A stretch of DNA of 64,000 nt, from contig CAWKDV010000001.1 of the NCBI GenBank assembly GCA_963848495.1, forward strand, positions 434,001 to 498,000, written 5' to 3'. Origin of the DNA: JAICJR01 sp963848495 (lineage in GTDB: Bacteria; Actinomycetota; Thermoleophilia; Solirubrobacterales; Thermoleophilaceae). Numbering within the stretch: position 1 is the stretch's first letter; every line of letters begins with the position of its first letter. Positions 1 through 8,114 of this stretch are shown in pieces. The notes under the pieces were generated by a model that made no database searches, had not been told where the DNA came from, and saw only the letters and a program-made list of their open reading frames with translations. The position numbers and the translations under genes are program-made.

Positions 1-2
1 AG

Positions 3-359
3 CTCGAGCTGCACTCGGACCCGCCGGCGCTCGATCCGCTTCAGGATGTCTATGCGCGCCGTCTGTCCGACGCGCTCCACATCGACTGGCCTAGCCAGAG
101 CTGGCTCAGCGACGTCGACGCCTTCTTCTACGCCGCCTGCTACATCCGCGCCTGGGCGCTCGAGACCCACCTCCGGCGCGTGCTGCGCGAGCGCTTCGGC
201 GAGCGCTGGTTCGACGAGCCGGAGGCGGGCACGTTCCTCAAGCAGCTATGGCGCGACGGCCAGCGCCTGAACGCCGACGAGATGCTGGGAGAGCTGACGG
301 GAGAGGAGCTGGACTTCTCGGCGCTTCTCGACGACCTCGGCTTGGTGGCGAGCGCCTAG
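3..359 (+). CDS. C-terminal fragment of a putative metallopeptidase-like protein
   Basis: This is the last 118 codons of an open frame that enters from outside the window and ends at TAG 357-359. The fragment is helical, with a segment FFYAACYIRAWALETHLRR followed by FGERWFDEPEAGTFLKQLW and a C-terminal acidic tail. This layout resembles the helical C-terminal end of M3/M32-type zinc peptidases, but the HExxH catalytic region would lie upstream and is not visible, so the family is a guess. Its stop overlaps by 4 bp with the stop of the convergent histone-like gene on the other strand. Confidence 0.45.
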   Translation, partial: LELHSDPPALDPLQDVYARRLSDALHIDWPSQSWLSDVDAFFYAACYIRAWALETHLRRVLRERFGERWFDEPEAGTFLKQLWRDGQRLNADEMLGELTGEELDFSALLDDLGLVASA

Positions 360-1117
360 CCGAGCCGGCCCTCGACCGCGGTCAGGATGCCCTTCCTGTT
401 CGCGTGCCGCTTCTCGTAGTCCCTGACCTTCCGCAGCTCGGCCGGCTTGAGGGTGCCGAGCCGCTTCTGGATCTGCGAGACCGTGAGGTCGTCGTAGCCG
501 GTGATCGGGAAGTTCGGTCCGACGCCTGCCGCACGCCGGGCGCGATCGGCCTGGGCGAGCACCGGATCGGCCGCCGAGCGCGCCTTGGCCGTGGCCTCGC
601 TCACCTGCTTGCGGGCGCGGCCGGCGGCCGCGGTGCCGCGCTTGCGGGCGCCCTTGACCTCGGTGCGGCTGCGGTTGAGGAGCTGCTCGAGATCGCGCAT
701 CACCTCGTTGGTCTGCTTGCGCCCGCGCGTGACCAGGTCCTGGGCGAGCTTCTGGGCGTCGTCGGCGGTCATGCGGCCGCGCGACACGGCGTCCTCCATC
801 GCCTCGTCGATGCGCTCGCGCGTGAGCATGACGATGTTGAGCGGCGAGATCACGCCCTTCGTCAGCGCGTCGCGCAGATCGGCGACGCTCTTGCCCGAGA
901 ACTCGGCCGCCGGCTTGGCGGGTGCCGGCTTGGCGGCGGGCTTGCGGCTGCGGGCCTTAGTGCTCTTGCGTGCGGCCGTGGTCCTGGCCGCCGGCTTGGC
1001 GGCGGCGGCTGCGGGCTTGCGGCTGCGGGCCTGAGTGCCCTTGCGCGCGGCCGCGGTCGTCTTGCTTGCGGTTCCCCCGGCCCTGCGGCCTCCTGTCCCC
1101 TTGCGTGCTTCTGCCAT
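356..1117 (-). CDS. Lys/Ala-rich histone H1-like protein with helical C-terminal domain
   Basis: A 253-residue protein. Residues 1-70 are a low-complexity Lys/Arg/Ala/Pro tail containing two near-identical copies of ARSRKPAA, as in histone H1-like bacterial nucleoid proteins. Residues about 72-185 form long amphipathic helices (AEFSGKSVADLRDALTKG, then repeated Arg/Lys-rich heptads) like a phasin-type coiled coil. The last 50 residues (PITGYDDLTVSQIQKRLGTL to the end) form a compact helical module that I recognise from other actinobacterial proteins with Lys-rich tails. A DNA- or granule-binding structural role is inferred from composition only. The ATG at 1117 gives the whole basic tail. The gene is divergent from argF. 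Confidence 0.7.
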   Translation of the reverse strand: MAEARKGTGGRRAGGTASKTTAAARKGTQARSRKPAAAAAKPAARTTAARKSTKARSRKPAAKPAPAKPAAEFSGKSVADLRDALTKGVISPLNIVMLTRERIDEAMEDAVSRGRMTADDAQKLAQDLVTRGRKQTNEVMRDLEQLLNRSRTEVKGARKRGTAAAGRARKQVSEATAKARSAADPVLAQADRARRAAGVGPNFPITGYDDLTVSQIQKRLGTLKPAELRKVRDYEKRHANRKGILTAVEGRLG

Positions 1118-1209
1118 GCCTGCTCCTCTCCCGTTAGTCCGGCGCTTCGGCAGAGCGCACTATCTCATGCGCGCGCTCGCCGTGACGGAAGCGCGAATAC
1201 GATGCCCGC

Positions 1210-2118
1210 GTGTCGCGCGACTTCCTGACCGGTGAGGAGCTGTCGCGCGCTGAGCTCGAGGCGCTGCTCGAGCGCGCGGAGGTGCTGAAGCGCGACCGCT
1301 CGGCGTCCCGCGCGCTGGCCGGACGCAGCGTCGCGCTGCTGTTCCAGCGGCCGTCGACCCGTACGCGGCTGTCCTTCGAGGTCGGCGTGCACGAGCTCGG
1401 CGGCCAGCCGCTGATCCTGCGGGAGAGCGAGATGCAGCTCTCGCGCGGCGAGTCCGTCCGTGACACCGGACTGGTGCTGTCGCGCTTCGTCCACGCCGTC
1501 GGGGTGCGCACGGGAGCGCACGCGCTCGTCGAGGAGCTCGCGGACTACGCCTCGATCCCGGTGATCAACATGCTGACCGCCGACCACCACCCCTGCCAGG
1601 CGCTGGCCGACCTGCAGACGATCCGCGAGCGCTTCGGAGGCACGGCGGGGCTGAAGCTCGCCTACGTGGGCGACGGCAACAACGTGGCCAACTCGCTGAT
1701 GCTGCTCGGAGCGAAGGCGGGCATGAAGGTGGCGGTGGCGACCCCGAGCGAGCTGGCACCGAACCACCAGATCGTCGCGCGCGCAGCGACCGGCGATGGC
1801 TCGGTGCTCGTCACGACCGATCCGCTCGAGGCCGCGCAGGGCGCCCACGCGCTCTACACGGACGTCTGGGTGAGCATGAACGACGACACCGACGAGGCGG
1901 CCGCGCGCCGGGCGCTGCTCGAGCCCTACCGCCTCGACGAGAGGCTGCTCGCCGTGGCCAGGCCCGACGCGATCACGCTCCACTGCCTGCCGGCGCACCT
2001 CGGCGAGGAGATCAGCGATGTGGCGCTCTACGGGCCGCAGTCAGCGGTGTTCGACCAGGCCGAGAACCGCCTGCACGCCCAGAAGGCGCTGCTCGAGTGG
2101 CTCTTGGCAGTGCCCTGA
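1210..2118 (+). CDS. argF: Ornithine carbamoyltransferase
   Basis: Catalyses carbamoyl phosphate plus L-ornithine to citrulline plus phosphate in arginine biosynthesis (cytoplasmic). The 302 residues match the normal family length. The carbamoyl-phosphate loop STRTR is at residues 49-53, HPCQ at 127-130, and the ornithine-site motif HCLP at 258-261 followed by AHLGEE. The start is a GTG at 1210 giving MSRDFLTGEE, the usual N-terminus; no better upstream start is seen. No other arg genes are adjacent, so the gene stands apart from an arg operon here. The downstream cupredoxin gene begins 19 bp after the stop. Confidence 0.97.
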   Translation: MSRDFLTGEELSRAELEALLERAEVLKRDRSASRALAGRSVALLFQRPSTRTRLSFEVGVHELGGQPLILRESEMQLSRGESVRDTGLVLSRFVHAVGVRTGAHALVEELADYASIPVINMLTADHHPCQALADLQTIRERFGGTAGLKLAYVGDGNNVANSLMLLGAKAGMKVAVATPSELAPNHQIVARAATGDGSVLVTTDPLEAAQGAHALYTDVWVSMNDDTDEAAARRALLEPYRLDERLLAVARPDAITLHCLPAHLGEEISDVALYGPQSAVFDQAENRLHAQKALLEWLLAVP

Positions 2119-2137
2119 GGCACTAGGCTGTGGCGCC

Positions 2138-2543
2138 ATGAAGCGACTCAGCATCCTGGCGATCGCGGTCGTGGCTCTCGTGGCGGGCTGCGGAGGCAGC
2201 AGCAAGAGCTCGAGCAGCGCCGTCCGCGTCCACCCCGGCACCGGCGCCTGCGACCAGCAACGGCGGCGCCAGCGGTGGTGGCGCGGCGGTCTCGATGAAG
2301 AACATCGCCTTCAACCCGGGCTCGCTGACCGTGAAGAAGGGCACCACGGTCACCTGGACCAACGACGACTCGGTGAACCACGACGTCACCAAGGTCGGCG
2401 GGCCAGGCCCCGACTTCAAGTCGGGCAGCGGGAACCTCGCGAGCGGCGACACCTACAAGGTGACGTTCGACACGGCCGGCACGATCACGTACCGCTGCAC
2501 CATTCATCCGGGGATGAACGGCACAATCGTCGTTACTCCGTAA
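2138..2543 (+). CDS. Secreted cupredoxin (plastocyanin-like) lipoprotein, frameshifted
   Basis: ATG 2138 opens a lipoprotein signal peptide (MKRLSILAIAVVALVAGCGG, lipobox VAGC), then a Ser-rich linker. The cupredoxin domain that follows (MKNIAFNPGSLTVKKG to the stop at 2541-2543) is in a different frame. Skipping one base near 2205-2215 joins the parts through an Ala/Pro/Ser/Thr linker that reads sensibly in the new frame. The domain has the type-1 copper ligand pattern: His in VNHDV, then Cys, His and Met in YRCTIHPGMNG. It is probably a small extracellular copper electron-transfer protein. The indel may be natural or an assembly error; both domains are otherwise intact. Confidence 0.8.
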
Positions 2544-2559
2544 CGACGGGTTCTTGGTG

Positions 2560-3027
2560 CTAGCTTCGGGGTAACCCGAAGCCGCGGATGACCAGCAGCG
2601 CCTTCTCCCCGAAGCTTCCCCTTTGGGGCAGCAGCCCCAGTTGCACCGCGGCGTCGTACAGATCGAAGAAGCCGCGTGCTCGCCTGATCCGGCCGTCCAG
2701 CAGCTCCACGTAGTGGACGCCCTGTAGGACGACGAAGCGGCGGGTTGCCGGGAGGCCGCTGAGGTCGCCCTTGTTGGTGCCGATCGCGCGCCACGGGATG
2801 CAGGCCATGGCGGCGTCGCCCAGCGGGACGGCCGCGGGCTCTACGCGCAGGTCCGGGAAGGCCGCGCGCAGCTTGGCGGCGTGGCCCTCGAGCGCGTCGA
2901 GGCCGTCGAGCGGACTGATCGCCACCGGGTCCTCGTAGCCGACGTCGGGGGTGCAGCAGCTCTCGAAGCCGCCCGCCGGGTCCGCCCAGGCGGAGCGCCA
3001 GGCCGCCGCCAGCTCGTCGAGCGTCAC
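2560..3027 (-). CDS. SnoaL/NTF2-like polyketide-cyclase-fold protein
   Basis: A 155-residue cone-shaped alpha+beta barrel protein of the SnoaL/NTF2 superfamily. The order is typical: N-terminal helix LDELAAAWRSAWADPAGGFE, CCTPDVGYEDPVAISPLDG, a helix ALEGHAAKLRAAFPDLRVE and beta strands ending in GVHYVELLDGRIRRARGFFDLYD. It is the last gene of the thiO-thiS-thiG operon and overlaps the thiG stop by 4 bp, so it is co-transcribed and behind the TPP riboswitch. A role in thiamin metabolism is possible by context only; members of this fold act as cyclases, isomerases or ligand-binding proteins. Confidence 0.8.
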   Translation of the reverse strand: MTLDELAAAWRSAWADPAGGFESCCTPDVGYEDPVAISPLDGLDALEGHAAKLRAAFPDLRVEPAAVPLGDAAMACIPWRAIGTNKGDLSGLPATRRFVVLQGVHYVELLDGRIRRARGFFDLYDAAVQLGLLPQRGSFGEKALLVIRGFGLPRS

Positions 3028-3794
3028 GTGAGCTCCGGCACGCCCTCCAGCGGCGTGGACGCCTCCGCGTAGAGGCGGTGCGGGATCCGGCCGGCCTCAT
3101 GGGCGAGGCGTCCCGCCTCGACGGCCAGGCGCATCGCGCGCGCCATCTTGGGCGGGTCCTCGGCGCGCGAGACGGCGCTGGCGAGCAGCACGCCCGCGCA
3201 GCCCAGCTCCATGGCGATTGCGGCGTCGGACGCCGTGCCGATACCGGCGTCGAGGATCACGGGCACGCGGGCCTGGTCGAGTATCAGGCGCAGGTTGTAG
3301 GGGTTGCGAATGCCCATGCCGCTGCCGATCGGCGAGCCGAGCGGCATCACCGCCGCGCAGCCCACGTCCTCGAGCCGGCGGGCGAGGATCGGATCGTCAT
3401 TGGTGTATGGAAGGACGGTGAAGCCGTCGGCGACGAGCGTCTCGGCCGCCTCGAGCAGCTCCACCGGGTCCGGCAGCAGCGTCTTGTCGTCGCCGATCAC
3501 CTCGAGCTTGACCCAGTCGGTCTCGAACGCCTCGCGCGCGAGCTGGGCGGTGGTCACGGCGTCGCGGGCGGTGAAGCAGCCGGCGGTGTTCGGCAGGAGG
3601 AAGCAGCCCGCCCGCTCCAGCACCTCGACGATCGAGCCGCGCGCCGAGGGATCCACACGGCGCAGCGCCAGCGTGGCCATCTCGGCGCCGGACGCCGCCA
3701 CGGCCTCGCCCATCACCTGGAGGTTGCGGAAGCCGCCGGTGCCGATGACGAGGCGCGAGCCGAAGTCGCGGTCCGCTATCCGCAGCTCAGCCAC
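3024..3794 (-). CDS. thiG: Thiazole synthase ThiG
   Basis: Forms the thiazole phosphate ring of thiamin from 1-deoxy-D-xylulose 5-phosphate, dehydroglycine and ThiS thiocarboxylate. The 256-residue TIM barrel shows the family landmarks: SRLVIGTGGFRN near the N-terminus, LPNTAGCFTARDAV, the Schiff-base Lys in WVKLEVIGDDKTLLPD, PLGSPIGSGMGIRNP and PVILDAGIGTASDA. It overlaps thiS by 8 bp upstream and the SnoaL-like gene by 4 bp downstream. The adjacent glycine oxidase ThiO implies the aerobic route to dehydroglycine rather than the ThiH radical-SAM route. Confidence 0.97.
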   Translation of the reverse strand: MAELRIADRDFGSRLVIGTGGFRNLQVMGEAVAASGAEMATLALRRVDPSARGSIVEVLERAGCFLLPNTAGCFTARDAVTTAQLAREAFETDWVKLEVIGDDKTLLPDPVELLEAAETLVADGFTVLPYTNDDPILARRLEDVGCAAVMPLGSPIGSGMGIRNPYNLRLILDQARVPVILDAGIGTASDAAIAMELGCAGVLLASAVSRAEDPPKMARAMRLAVEAGRLAHEAGRIPHRLYAEASTPLEGVPELT

Positions 3795-3993
3795 CCTGCA
3801 CCGCCTGAAGCACCTCGACCCGCTGGCCGTCGCGCAGCTCGGTGAGCCGCCACTGCCCGCGCGGCACCACCTCGCCGTCCACGGCCACAGCCACTCCCCG
3901 GCCCGCGGGGGGCGCGCCGCTGATCTCCACCACGGCCTCCACGGTCGCGCCCTCGCTCAGCTCGCGCGGTTCGCCGTTCAAGACGACCCTCAT
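3787..3993 (-). CDS. thiS: Sulfur carrier protein ThiS
   Basis: A 68-residue ubiquitin-fold sulfur carrier. It starts at ATG 3993 (MRVVLNGEPRELSEG), has the central pattern GRGVAVAVDGEVVPRGQW and ends in the obligatory Gly-Gly (VLQAVQGG), which is adenylated and converted to a thiocarboxylate that donates sulfur to ThiG. The start overlaps the thiO stop by 4 bp and the end overlaps thiG by 8 bp, so the three are translationally coupled. A much longer open frame runs upstream in the same phase, but it lies inside thiO and is not real coding sequence. Confidence 0.95.
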   Translation of the reverse strand: MRVVLNGEPRELSEGATVEAVVEISGAPPAGRGVAVAVDGEVVPRGQWRLTELRDGQRVEVLQAVQGG

Positions 3994-5111
3994 GCCGCCA
4001 CCGCCGCCGAAAAGCGCGCGGGGCTGAAGGGGGCGACGGCGGTGGGAGGCTCCTCGCCGACGAGCAGGGCCGCCACCGCCTCCGCCGTGATCGGCGTGAG
4101 CAGCACGCCGTTGCGGTGGTGGCCGGCGGCCCAGATCACGTTGCCCGGCTCGCCGCGGCCGATCAGCGGCGAGTTGTCCGGCGTGCCGGGCCGCAGGCCG
4201 GCACGCGCGTCCTCCAGCTCGAGCTCGGAGATGTCGGGCAGCACCTCCCAGGCCGCCTCGAGCAGGCGGTAGACGCCGTCGGCGGTGACCGTGGTGTCGA
4301 AGCCGCGCTCCTCCATCGTGGCGCCGAGCACCACCCGTCCGTCGCCCCGATCGACGATGTAGCAGCGCAGCGTGCGCACCAGGTGCTCCGCCAGCGGCCG
4401 CTCGGGCGGACGGCGCAGCGACAGGATCTGGCCCTTGACTGGCCGGATCGGCGCGGCCGGCAGTCCGTCGATGCCCTCGCCGCTCCAGCAGCCGGCGGCC
4501 ACCACGACGTTCGCGGCGCCGATCGCGCGTCCGGACGCGGTGCGCACGCCGTGCTCGTCGAGCGCCACAACGGCGTCGCCGCTCACGACCTCCACGCCGG
4601 CGCGCTCGCAGGCCGCGAGCAGCGCGTCCACCACCGCCAGCGGGTCCACGTTGTGGTCCTGCGGCGCCAGGATGCCGCCGCCGCAGCGGGGCGAGAGCCC
4701 CGGCTCGAGCCGGCGGCATTCGCTGGGGGTGAGCCACTTGGCGTCGAGACCGAGCGAACGCTGGAAGGCGTGCAGGCGGCGCAGCTCCTCCACGTCGTCA
4801 CGGTCGACCGCGGCGACGATCGCACCGGTGCGGCGGTAGTGCAGCTCCGCGCCGAGGTCGGCAGCGAAGCGCGGCCACAGCTCCCAGCCCGCCAGGTTGA
4901 GGCGCAGGAGTGCCTCGGCGCCAAACTCGGCCTCGGTGATCGGGGCGAGCATCCCGGCGGCTGCCGACGAGGCACCGGCGGCCGGCCCCTCGCGGTCCAG
5001 CACGAGCACGCGCAGGCCCCGCTCGGCCGCGCGCCAGGCGCACGCCAGCCCGACGAGCCCGGCGCCGATCACCAGTGCGTCGTACTCGTCCCTCTGCGGC
5101 GTCGCGCTCAC
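3990..5111 (-). CDS. thiO: Glycine oxidase ThiO (FAD-dependent)
   Basis: Oxidises glycine to the imine (dehydroglycine) used by ThiG. The 373-residue DAO-family protein has an N-terminal Rossmann FAD motif (ALVIGAGLVGLACAWRAAERG), the ThiO-like segment GASSAAAGMLAP, and a C-terminal second FAD-contact region (NVIWAAGHHRNGVLLTPITAE). The start is a GTG at 5111 directly downstream of the TPP riboswitch. It is the first gene of the thiO-thiS-thiG-SnoaL operon. Confidence 0.95.
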   Translation of the reverse strand: MSATPQRDEYDALVIGAGLVGLACAWRAAERGLRVLVLDREGPAAGASSAAAGMLAPITEAEFGAEALLRLNLAGWELWPRFAADLGAELHYRRTGAIVAAVDRDDVEELRRLHAFQRSLGLDAKWLTPSECRRLEPGLSPRCGGGILAPQDHNVDPLAVVDALLAACERAGVEVVSGDAVVALDEHGVRTASGRAIGAANVVVAAGCWSGEGIDGLPAAPIRPVKGQILSLRRPPERPLAEHLVRTLRCYIVDRGDGRVVLGATMEERGFDTTVTADGVYRLLEAAWEVLPDISELELEDARAGLRPGTPDNSPLIGRGEPGNVIWAAGHHRNGVLLTPITAEAVAALLVGEEPPTAVAPFSPARFSAAVAA

Positions 5112-5139
5112 TCCATCTTGCCTTCCTGCGGAGGTCGCG

Positions 5140-5232
5140 CCGGGTTTCCCTACGCCGGAATTACCCGGGTCAGGTTCAACGGTCGGCAGCGACCCAGCCG
5201 CCCTCTCAGCCCGGTTCTCCCGAGCTCCCGTA
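5140..5232 (-). promoter_or_regulatory. TPP riboswitch (THI element)
   Basis: Read on the minus strand the segment contains the conserved THI-box blocks in order: CGGGCTGAGAGG, then CCGTTGAACCTGACCCGGGT, then AATTCCGGCGTAGGGA. These are the pyrimidine-sensing arm and the pyrophosphate-binding helices of the TPP aptamer. It sits about 30 bp upstream of thiO, so high TPP should repress thiO-thiS-thiG. The exact P1 ends are approximate. The downstream interval is short and G-rich close to the start codon, which suits translational control, but that is inference. Confidence 0.95.
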
Positions 5233-5331
5233 CTGCGGCAATGCTACTCCGAGTTCGATCCCGGTAGCGGCCGCGCACCGCAACCCGGGCCGCCGGGGCT
5301 GGTTTAACCCCGGACTACCATCACCGAGCCT

Positions 5332-6966
5332 TTGCGACTCATCCGACTCACAACCGCCGCCGCACTGGCCGCGGCGGCGCTCGCCGGGGCGACCGCGCGT
5401 CCCGCGGCCGCCAATCCCACCCAGCTCTCGATCGTCCAGGACGAGCAGCGGCTGCTGCGCGACGGGCCGCTCGTGCAGGCTGTGACGCTCGACGAGATCA
5501 AGAAGCTCGGCGCCGACGTGGTGAAGGTCACGCTCGACTGGCGCAGGGTCGCTCCCGGCGGCTCGCGCAAGCCGGCCGGCTTCCTCGGTGACGATCCGGC
5601 GCAGTACAACCCGCTCGCCTGGCTGCCCTACGACACGCTCGTCCGCGCGGCCGATCTGCGCGGCCTGCGGGTGATGTTCCTGCTCGGCGGCCACGCTCCC
5701 GACTGGGCGGCCGGCAAGGGCCGCACCGGCACCGTGCGCCCCGACCCGACCGAGTTCGGGCGCTTCGTGAAGGCCGTGGGCACGCGCTACTCGGGGACCT
5801 ATGTCCCCGCCCCGATCCCCGGCGGCGGCACCACCGGCCCGCCACCCTGCCCGTTCGTGGTCCAGCAGGGCGATCAGTGCCCGCAGCCGCTGCCCCAGTC
5901 GGCCTCGGCGGCCAGCGCGCGCGACGCCGTCGTTCCCGACCCGGCCCTGCCGCGGGTCTCGATCTGGTCGATCTGGAACGAGCCCAACCTGTCCGGCTGG
6001 CTCGGGCCGCAGTGGGCGAACCGCAACCTGCCGGAGTCGCCACAGCTCTATCGCGGCCTCTACCTCTCGGCTCACGACGCACTCGCGGCCAGCGGTCACG
6101 GCGGCGACGAGATCCTGATCGGCGAGCTGCTGCCGTTCGTGCGTGGCGGCAAGCCCTATCCGGGCCGCGTCTCGCCGCTCCAGTTCCTGCGCGAGCTGGC
6201 CTGTGTGGACAGCCACTACCGGCCCTACCGCGGCAGCGCGGCCGCCGCCCGCGGCTGCACGAACTACAGGCCGCTGCCCGGCACGGGCATCGCCTACCAC
6301 CCGTACACGCTCGCCGGCGGGCCGGAGACGCTCACGCCGCTGGCCGATGACGCGACGATCAACGACCTCACCCGCCTCGACCGCACGCTGTCAAAGCTGT
6401 CGAGGCGCTTCGTCGTGCACCGCATGCCGATCTGGCTGAGCGAGTTCGGCTACCAGACCGATCCGCCCGATCCGTTCGCCTCGCCGCTCGGCAAGGTGCC
6501 GCAGTTCATGGGCGAGAGCGAGTGGCTCGCCTATCACGACCCACGCGTGAAGAGCTACGCGCAGTACCCGCTGTCGGACGACAGCGTGGCGGGCCGCGGC
6601 CTCGCGCGCTTCCACGGCTTCCAGTCGGGCATCGACAGCTCCAGCGGCAAGCCCAAGAAGGGCGTCTACCAGGCCTACAAGACCCCGCTGTTCGTGCGCC
6701 TCGTGTCGCGCCGCCAGGTCGAGGTTTTCGGCGGCGTGCGCGCCGCGGTGCCGGGCGCCACGGCCACGATCCAGTCATCGCTCGGCGGCGCCTTCAAGCC
6801 GTTGCCCGGCGGCACCGTGACGCTCAGCCCCCAGGGCTACTTCGACAAGGTCTTCCGCCTGTCGAACGCGGCCAAGCGCCGCTTCCGCTTCGTCTCGGGC
6901 TTCGAGACGAGCAACGTGATCAAGCCCCTCGCCCGTCCACGGGCGGGGGCGCTGTACCCACGCTAG
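5332..6966 (+). CDS. Secreted clan GH-A glycosidase-fold protein
   Basis: A 544-residue exported protein with a signal peptide (residues 1 to about 28, ending ARPAAA) and a TIM-barrel glycosidase fold. The putative acid/base Glu lies in SIWNEPNLSGWLGP and the putative nucleophile Glu in MPIWLSEFGYQT, the arrangement of clan GH-A (GH5/GH39-like) enzymes. A Pro/Gly-rich insertion holds Cys pairs (PPPCPF, QCPQPLP), and a beta-rich tail follows the barrel. Substrate unknown. The start is a TTG at 5332; no in-frame ATG precedes the signal peptide. An inverted repeat at 6930-6945 (6-bp stem CGCCCG) lies at the 3' end and could terminate transcription before thiE. A paralogue lies at 61662-62783. 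Confidence 0.85.
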   Translation: MRLIRLTTAAALAAAALAGATARPAAANPTQLSIVQDEQRLLRDGPLVQAVTLDEIKKLGADVVKVTLDWRRVAPGGSRKPAGFLGDDPAQYNPLAWLPYDTLVRAADLRGLRVMFLLGGHAPDWAAGKGRTGTVRPDPTEFGRFVKAVGTRYSGTYVPAPIPGGGTTGPPPCPFVVQQGDQCPQPLPQSASAASARDAVVPDPALPRVSIWSIWNEPNLSGWLGPQWANRNLPESPQLYRGLYLSAHDALAASGHGGDEILIGELLPFVRGGKPYPGRVSPLQFLRELACVDSHYRPYRGSAAAARGCTNYRPLPGTGIAYHPYTLAGGPETLTPLADDATINDLTRLDRTLSKLSRRFVVHRMPIWLSEFGYQTDPPDPFASPLGKVPQFMGESEWLAYHDPRVKSYAQYPLSDDSVAGRGLARFHGFQSGIDSSSGKPKKGVYQAYKTPLFVRLVSRRQVEVFGGVRAAVPGATATIQSSLGGAFKPLPGGTVTLSPQGYFDKVFRLSNAAKRRFRFVSGFETSNVIKPLARPRAGALYPR

Positions 6967-6976
6967 CGTTCCGACC

Positions 6977-7642
6977 ATGTCGAGTGGCGCTTTGCGACGC
7001 GAGCGCTTGCGTCGTGCCCATCTGTATCTGGTTATCGGGACTGCGGACTGCGGACTGCGGACTGCGGATGACGTCGTCGCCGCGGCTCTCGCCGGCGGTG
7101 TCGATCTCGTTCAGCTCCGTGACAAGACTGCATCCGAAGAGGAGCTCCTTGAGGCCGGCGCTCGTTTTCGCGCCCTCTGCGACGAGCACGACGCCCTGTT
7201 TGTCGTGAACGACCGGCCCGACCTCGCGCTCGCCTGCGGCGCCGATGCGGTGCACGTCGGGCAGGACGACGAGCAGATCGACGCGGTGCGCCGCGCGGTG
7301 GGGCCCGATCTGCTGATCGGCGTCTCCACCCACTCGCCCGAGCAGGCCGACGCCGCGCTGCGCTCGGACGTCGACTACTTCGCCGTCGGCCCGGTGCACG
7401 CCACGCCCACCAAGCCGGGCCGCCCGGCCGTCGGGCTCGAGCTCGTCCGCTACGCGGCGGCGCACGCCGGCGAGCGGCCGTTCTTCGCCATCGGCGGGAT
7501 CGATCCCGGCAACGTCGCCGACGTGGCGGCCGCGGGCGCCGAGCGGGTGGCCGTGGTGCGCGCGATCCGGGACGCCGCCGACCCGCGCGCAGTGGCCGCC
7601 GAGCTGCGCGCCACCGTGGTGCGCGAGGGCGCGCATGCCTGA
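6977..7642 (+). CDS. thiE: Thiamine-phosphate synthase ThiE
   Basis: Couples HMP pyrophosphate with thiazole phosphate to give thiamin phosphate. A 221-residue TIM barrel with GVDLVQLRDK, LFVVNDRPDLALACGADAVHVGQDD, IGVSTHSPEQA, YFAVGPVHATPTKPG and FFAIGGIDPGNVADVAAAGAERVAVVRAI, all standard ThiE landmarks. The loop after the first beta strand (HLYLVI) is encoded by a tandem array of the heptamer GGACTGC (7038-7065). The gene overlaps the next gene by 8 bp and appears to lead an operon ending in lpdA. It has no riboswitch of its own, unlike thiO-thiS-thiG. Confidence 0.96.
   Translation: MSSGALRRERLRRAHLYLVIGTADCGLRTADDVVAAALAGGVDLVQLRDKTASEEELLEAGARFRALCDEHDALFVVNDRPDLALACGADAVHVGQDDEQIDAVRRAVGPDLLIGVSTHSPEQADAALRSDVDYFAVGPVHATPTKPGRPAVGLELVRYAAAHAGERPFFAIGGIDPGNVADVAAAGAERVAVVRAIRDAADPRAVAAELRATVVREGAHA
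7038..7065 (+). repeat. Heptamer array GGACTGC x4 inside thiE
   Basis: Four perfect tandem copies of GGACTGC followed by a partial GGA. The array is in the coding sequence of thiE, where it encodes the surface loop GTADCGLRTAD after beta strand 1. The reverse complement, GCAGTCC, is the unit of the intergenic array at 57764-57784. Confidence 0.95.
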
Positions 7643-8114
7643 GCGCCAGAAGCGCAAGCGGCGGCCGCTGCCGGCCGGCCCGACGCCGCGCGAGTCGCGC
7701 TCCGAGCTGCGCAACGCCGAGGCGCGCGCCGCGCTCGAGCCGCTGGCCGAGGGCGAGCGCCCGGCCGTGGTGACGGTGGCGGCACTGGTGGCGTTCGCGC
7801 TCGCGCTCGGCAACCTGGCCGCCTGGCTCGCCGGCGTGAAGATCGACGGCAGCAGGCCCGCGTTCGGCAACGTCGTGCTGCCGGCGGCGATCATGCTCTG
7901 GGTCGGCGTGGGGATGTGGCGCTCCCGCTACTGGGCGGTGGTCGTGATGGAGGGGATCCTCGCGCTCCTGATCGTGATCGTCGCTGTGGTGGCGCTGAAG
8001 GCGTCGAACATCACGGCCGTCCTCGTGGTGCTCGCCGTGCTCGTGCCCGCAGGCCTCCTGTTCTGGAAGCTCGTGAAGGCGATGGCGCGCCTTCAGATGC
8101 CCGAGCGCCGGTGA
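7635..8114 (+). CDS. Small integral membrane protein, unknown function
   Basis: A 159-residue protein. The first 45 residues are charged and Arg-rich (MPERQKRKRRPLPAGPTPRE), then three or four membrane segments follow (VTVAALVAFALALGNLAAWL, NVVLPAAIMLWVGVGMW, WAVVVMEGILALLIVIVAVVAL, ITAVLVVLAVLVPAGLLFW). I do not recognise a family. It overlaps thiE by 8 bp and the thioesterase start by 4 bp, so it is co-translated with them. Confidence 0.75.
   Translation: MPERQKRKRRPLPAGPTPRESRSELRNAEARAALEPLAEGERPAVVTVAALVAFALALGNLAAWLAGVKIDGSRPAFGNVVLPAAIMLWVGVGMWRSRYWAVVVMEGILALLIVIVAVVALKASNITAVLVVLAVLVPAGLLFWKLVKAMARLQMPERR

Noticed and set aside
5240..5275. T-loop-like sequence GTTCGATCCC upstream of the TPP riboswitch, possible tRNA end
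   Set aside because: No complementary T-stem, acceptor or anticodon arm around it.
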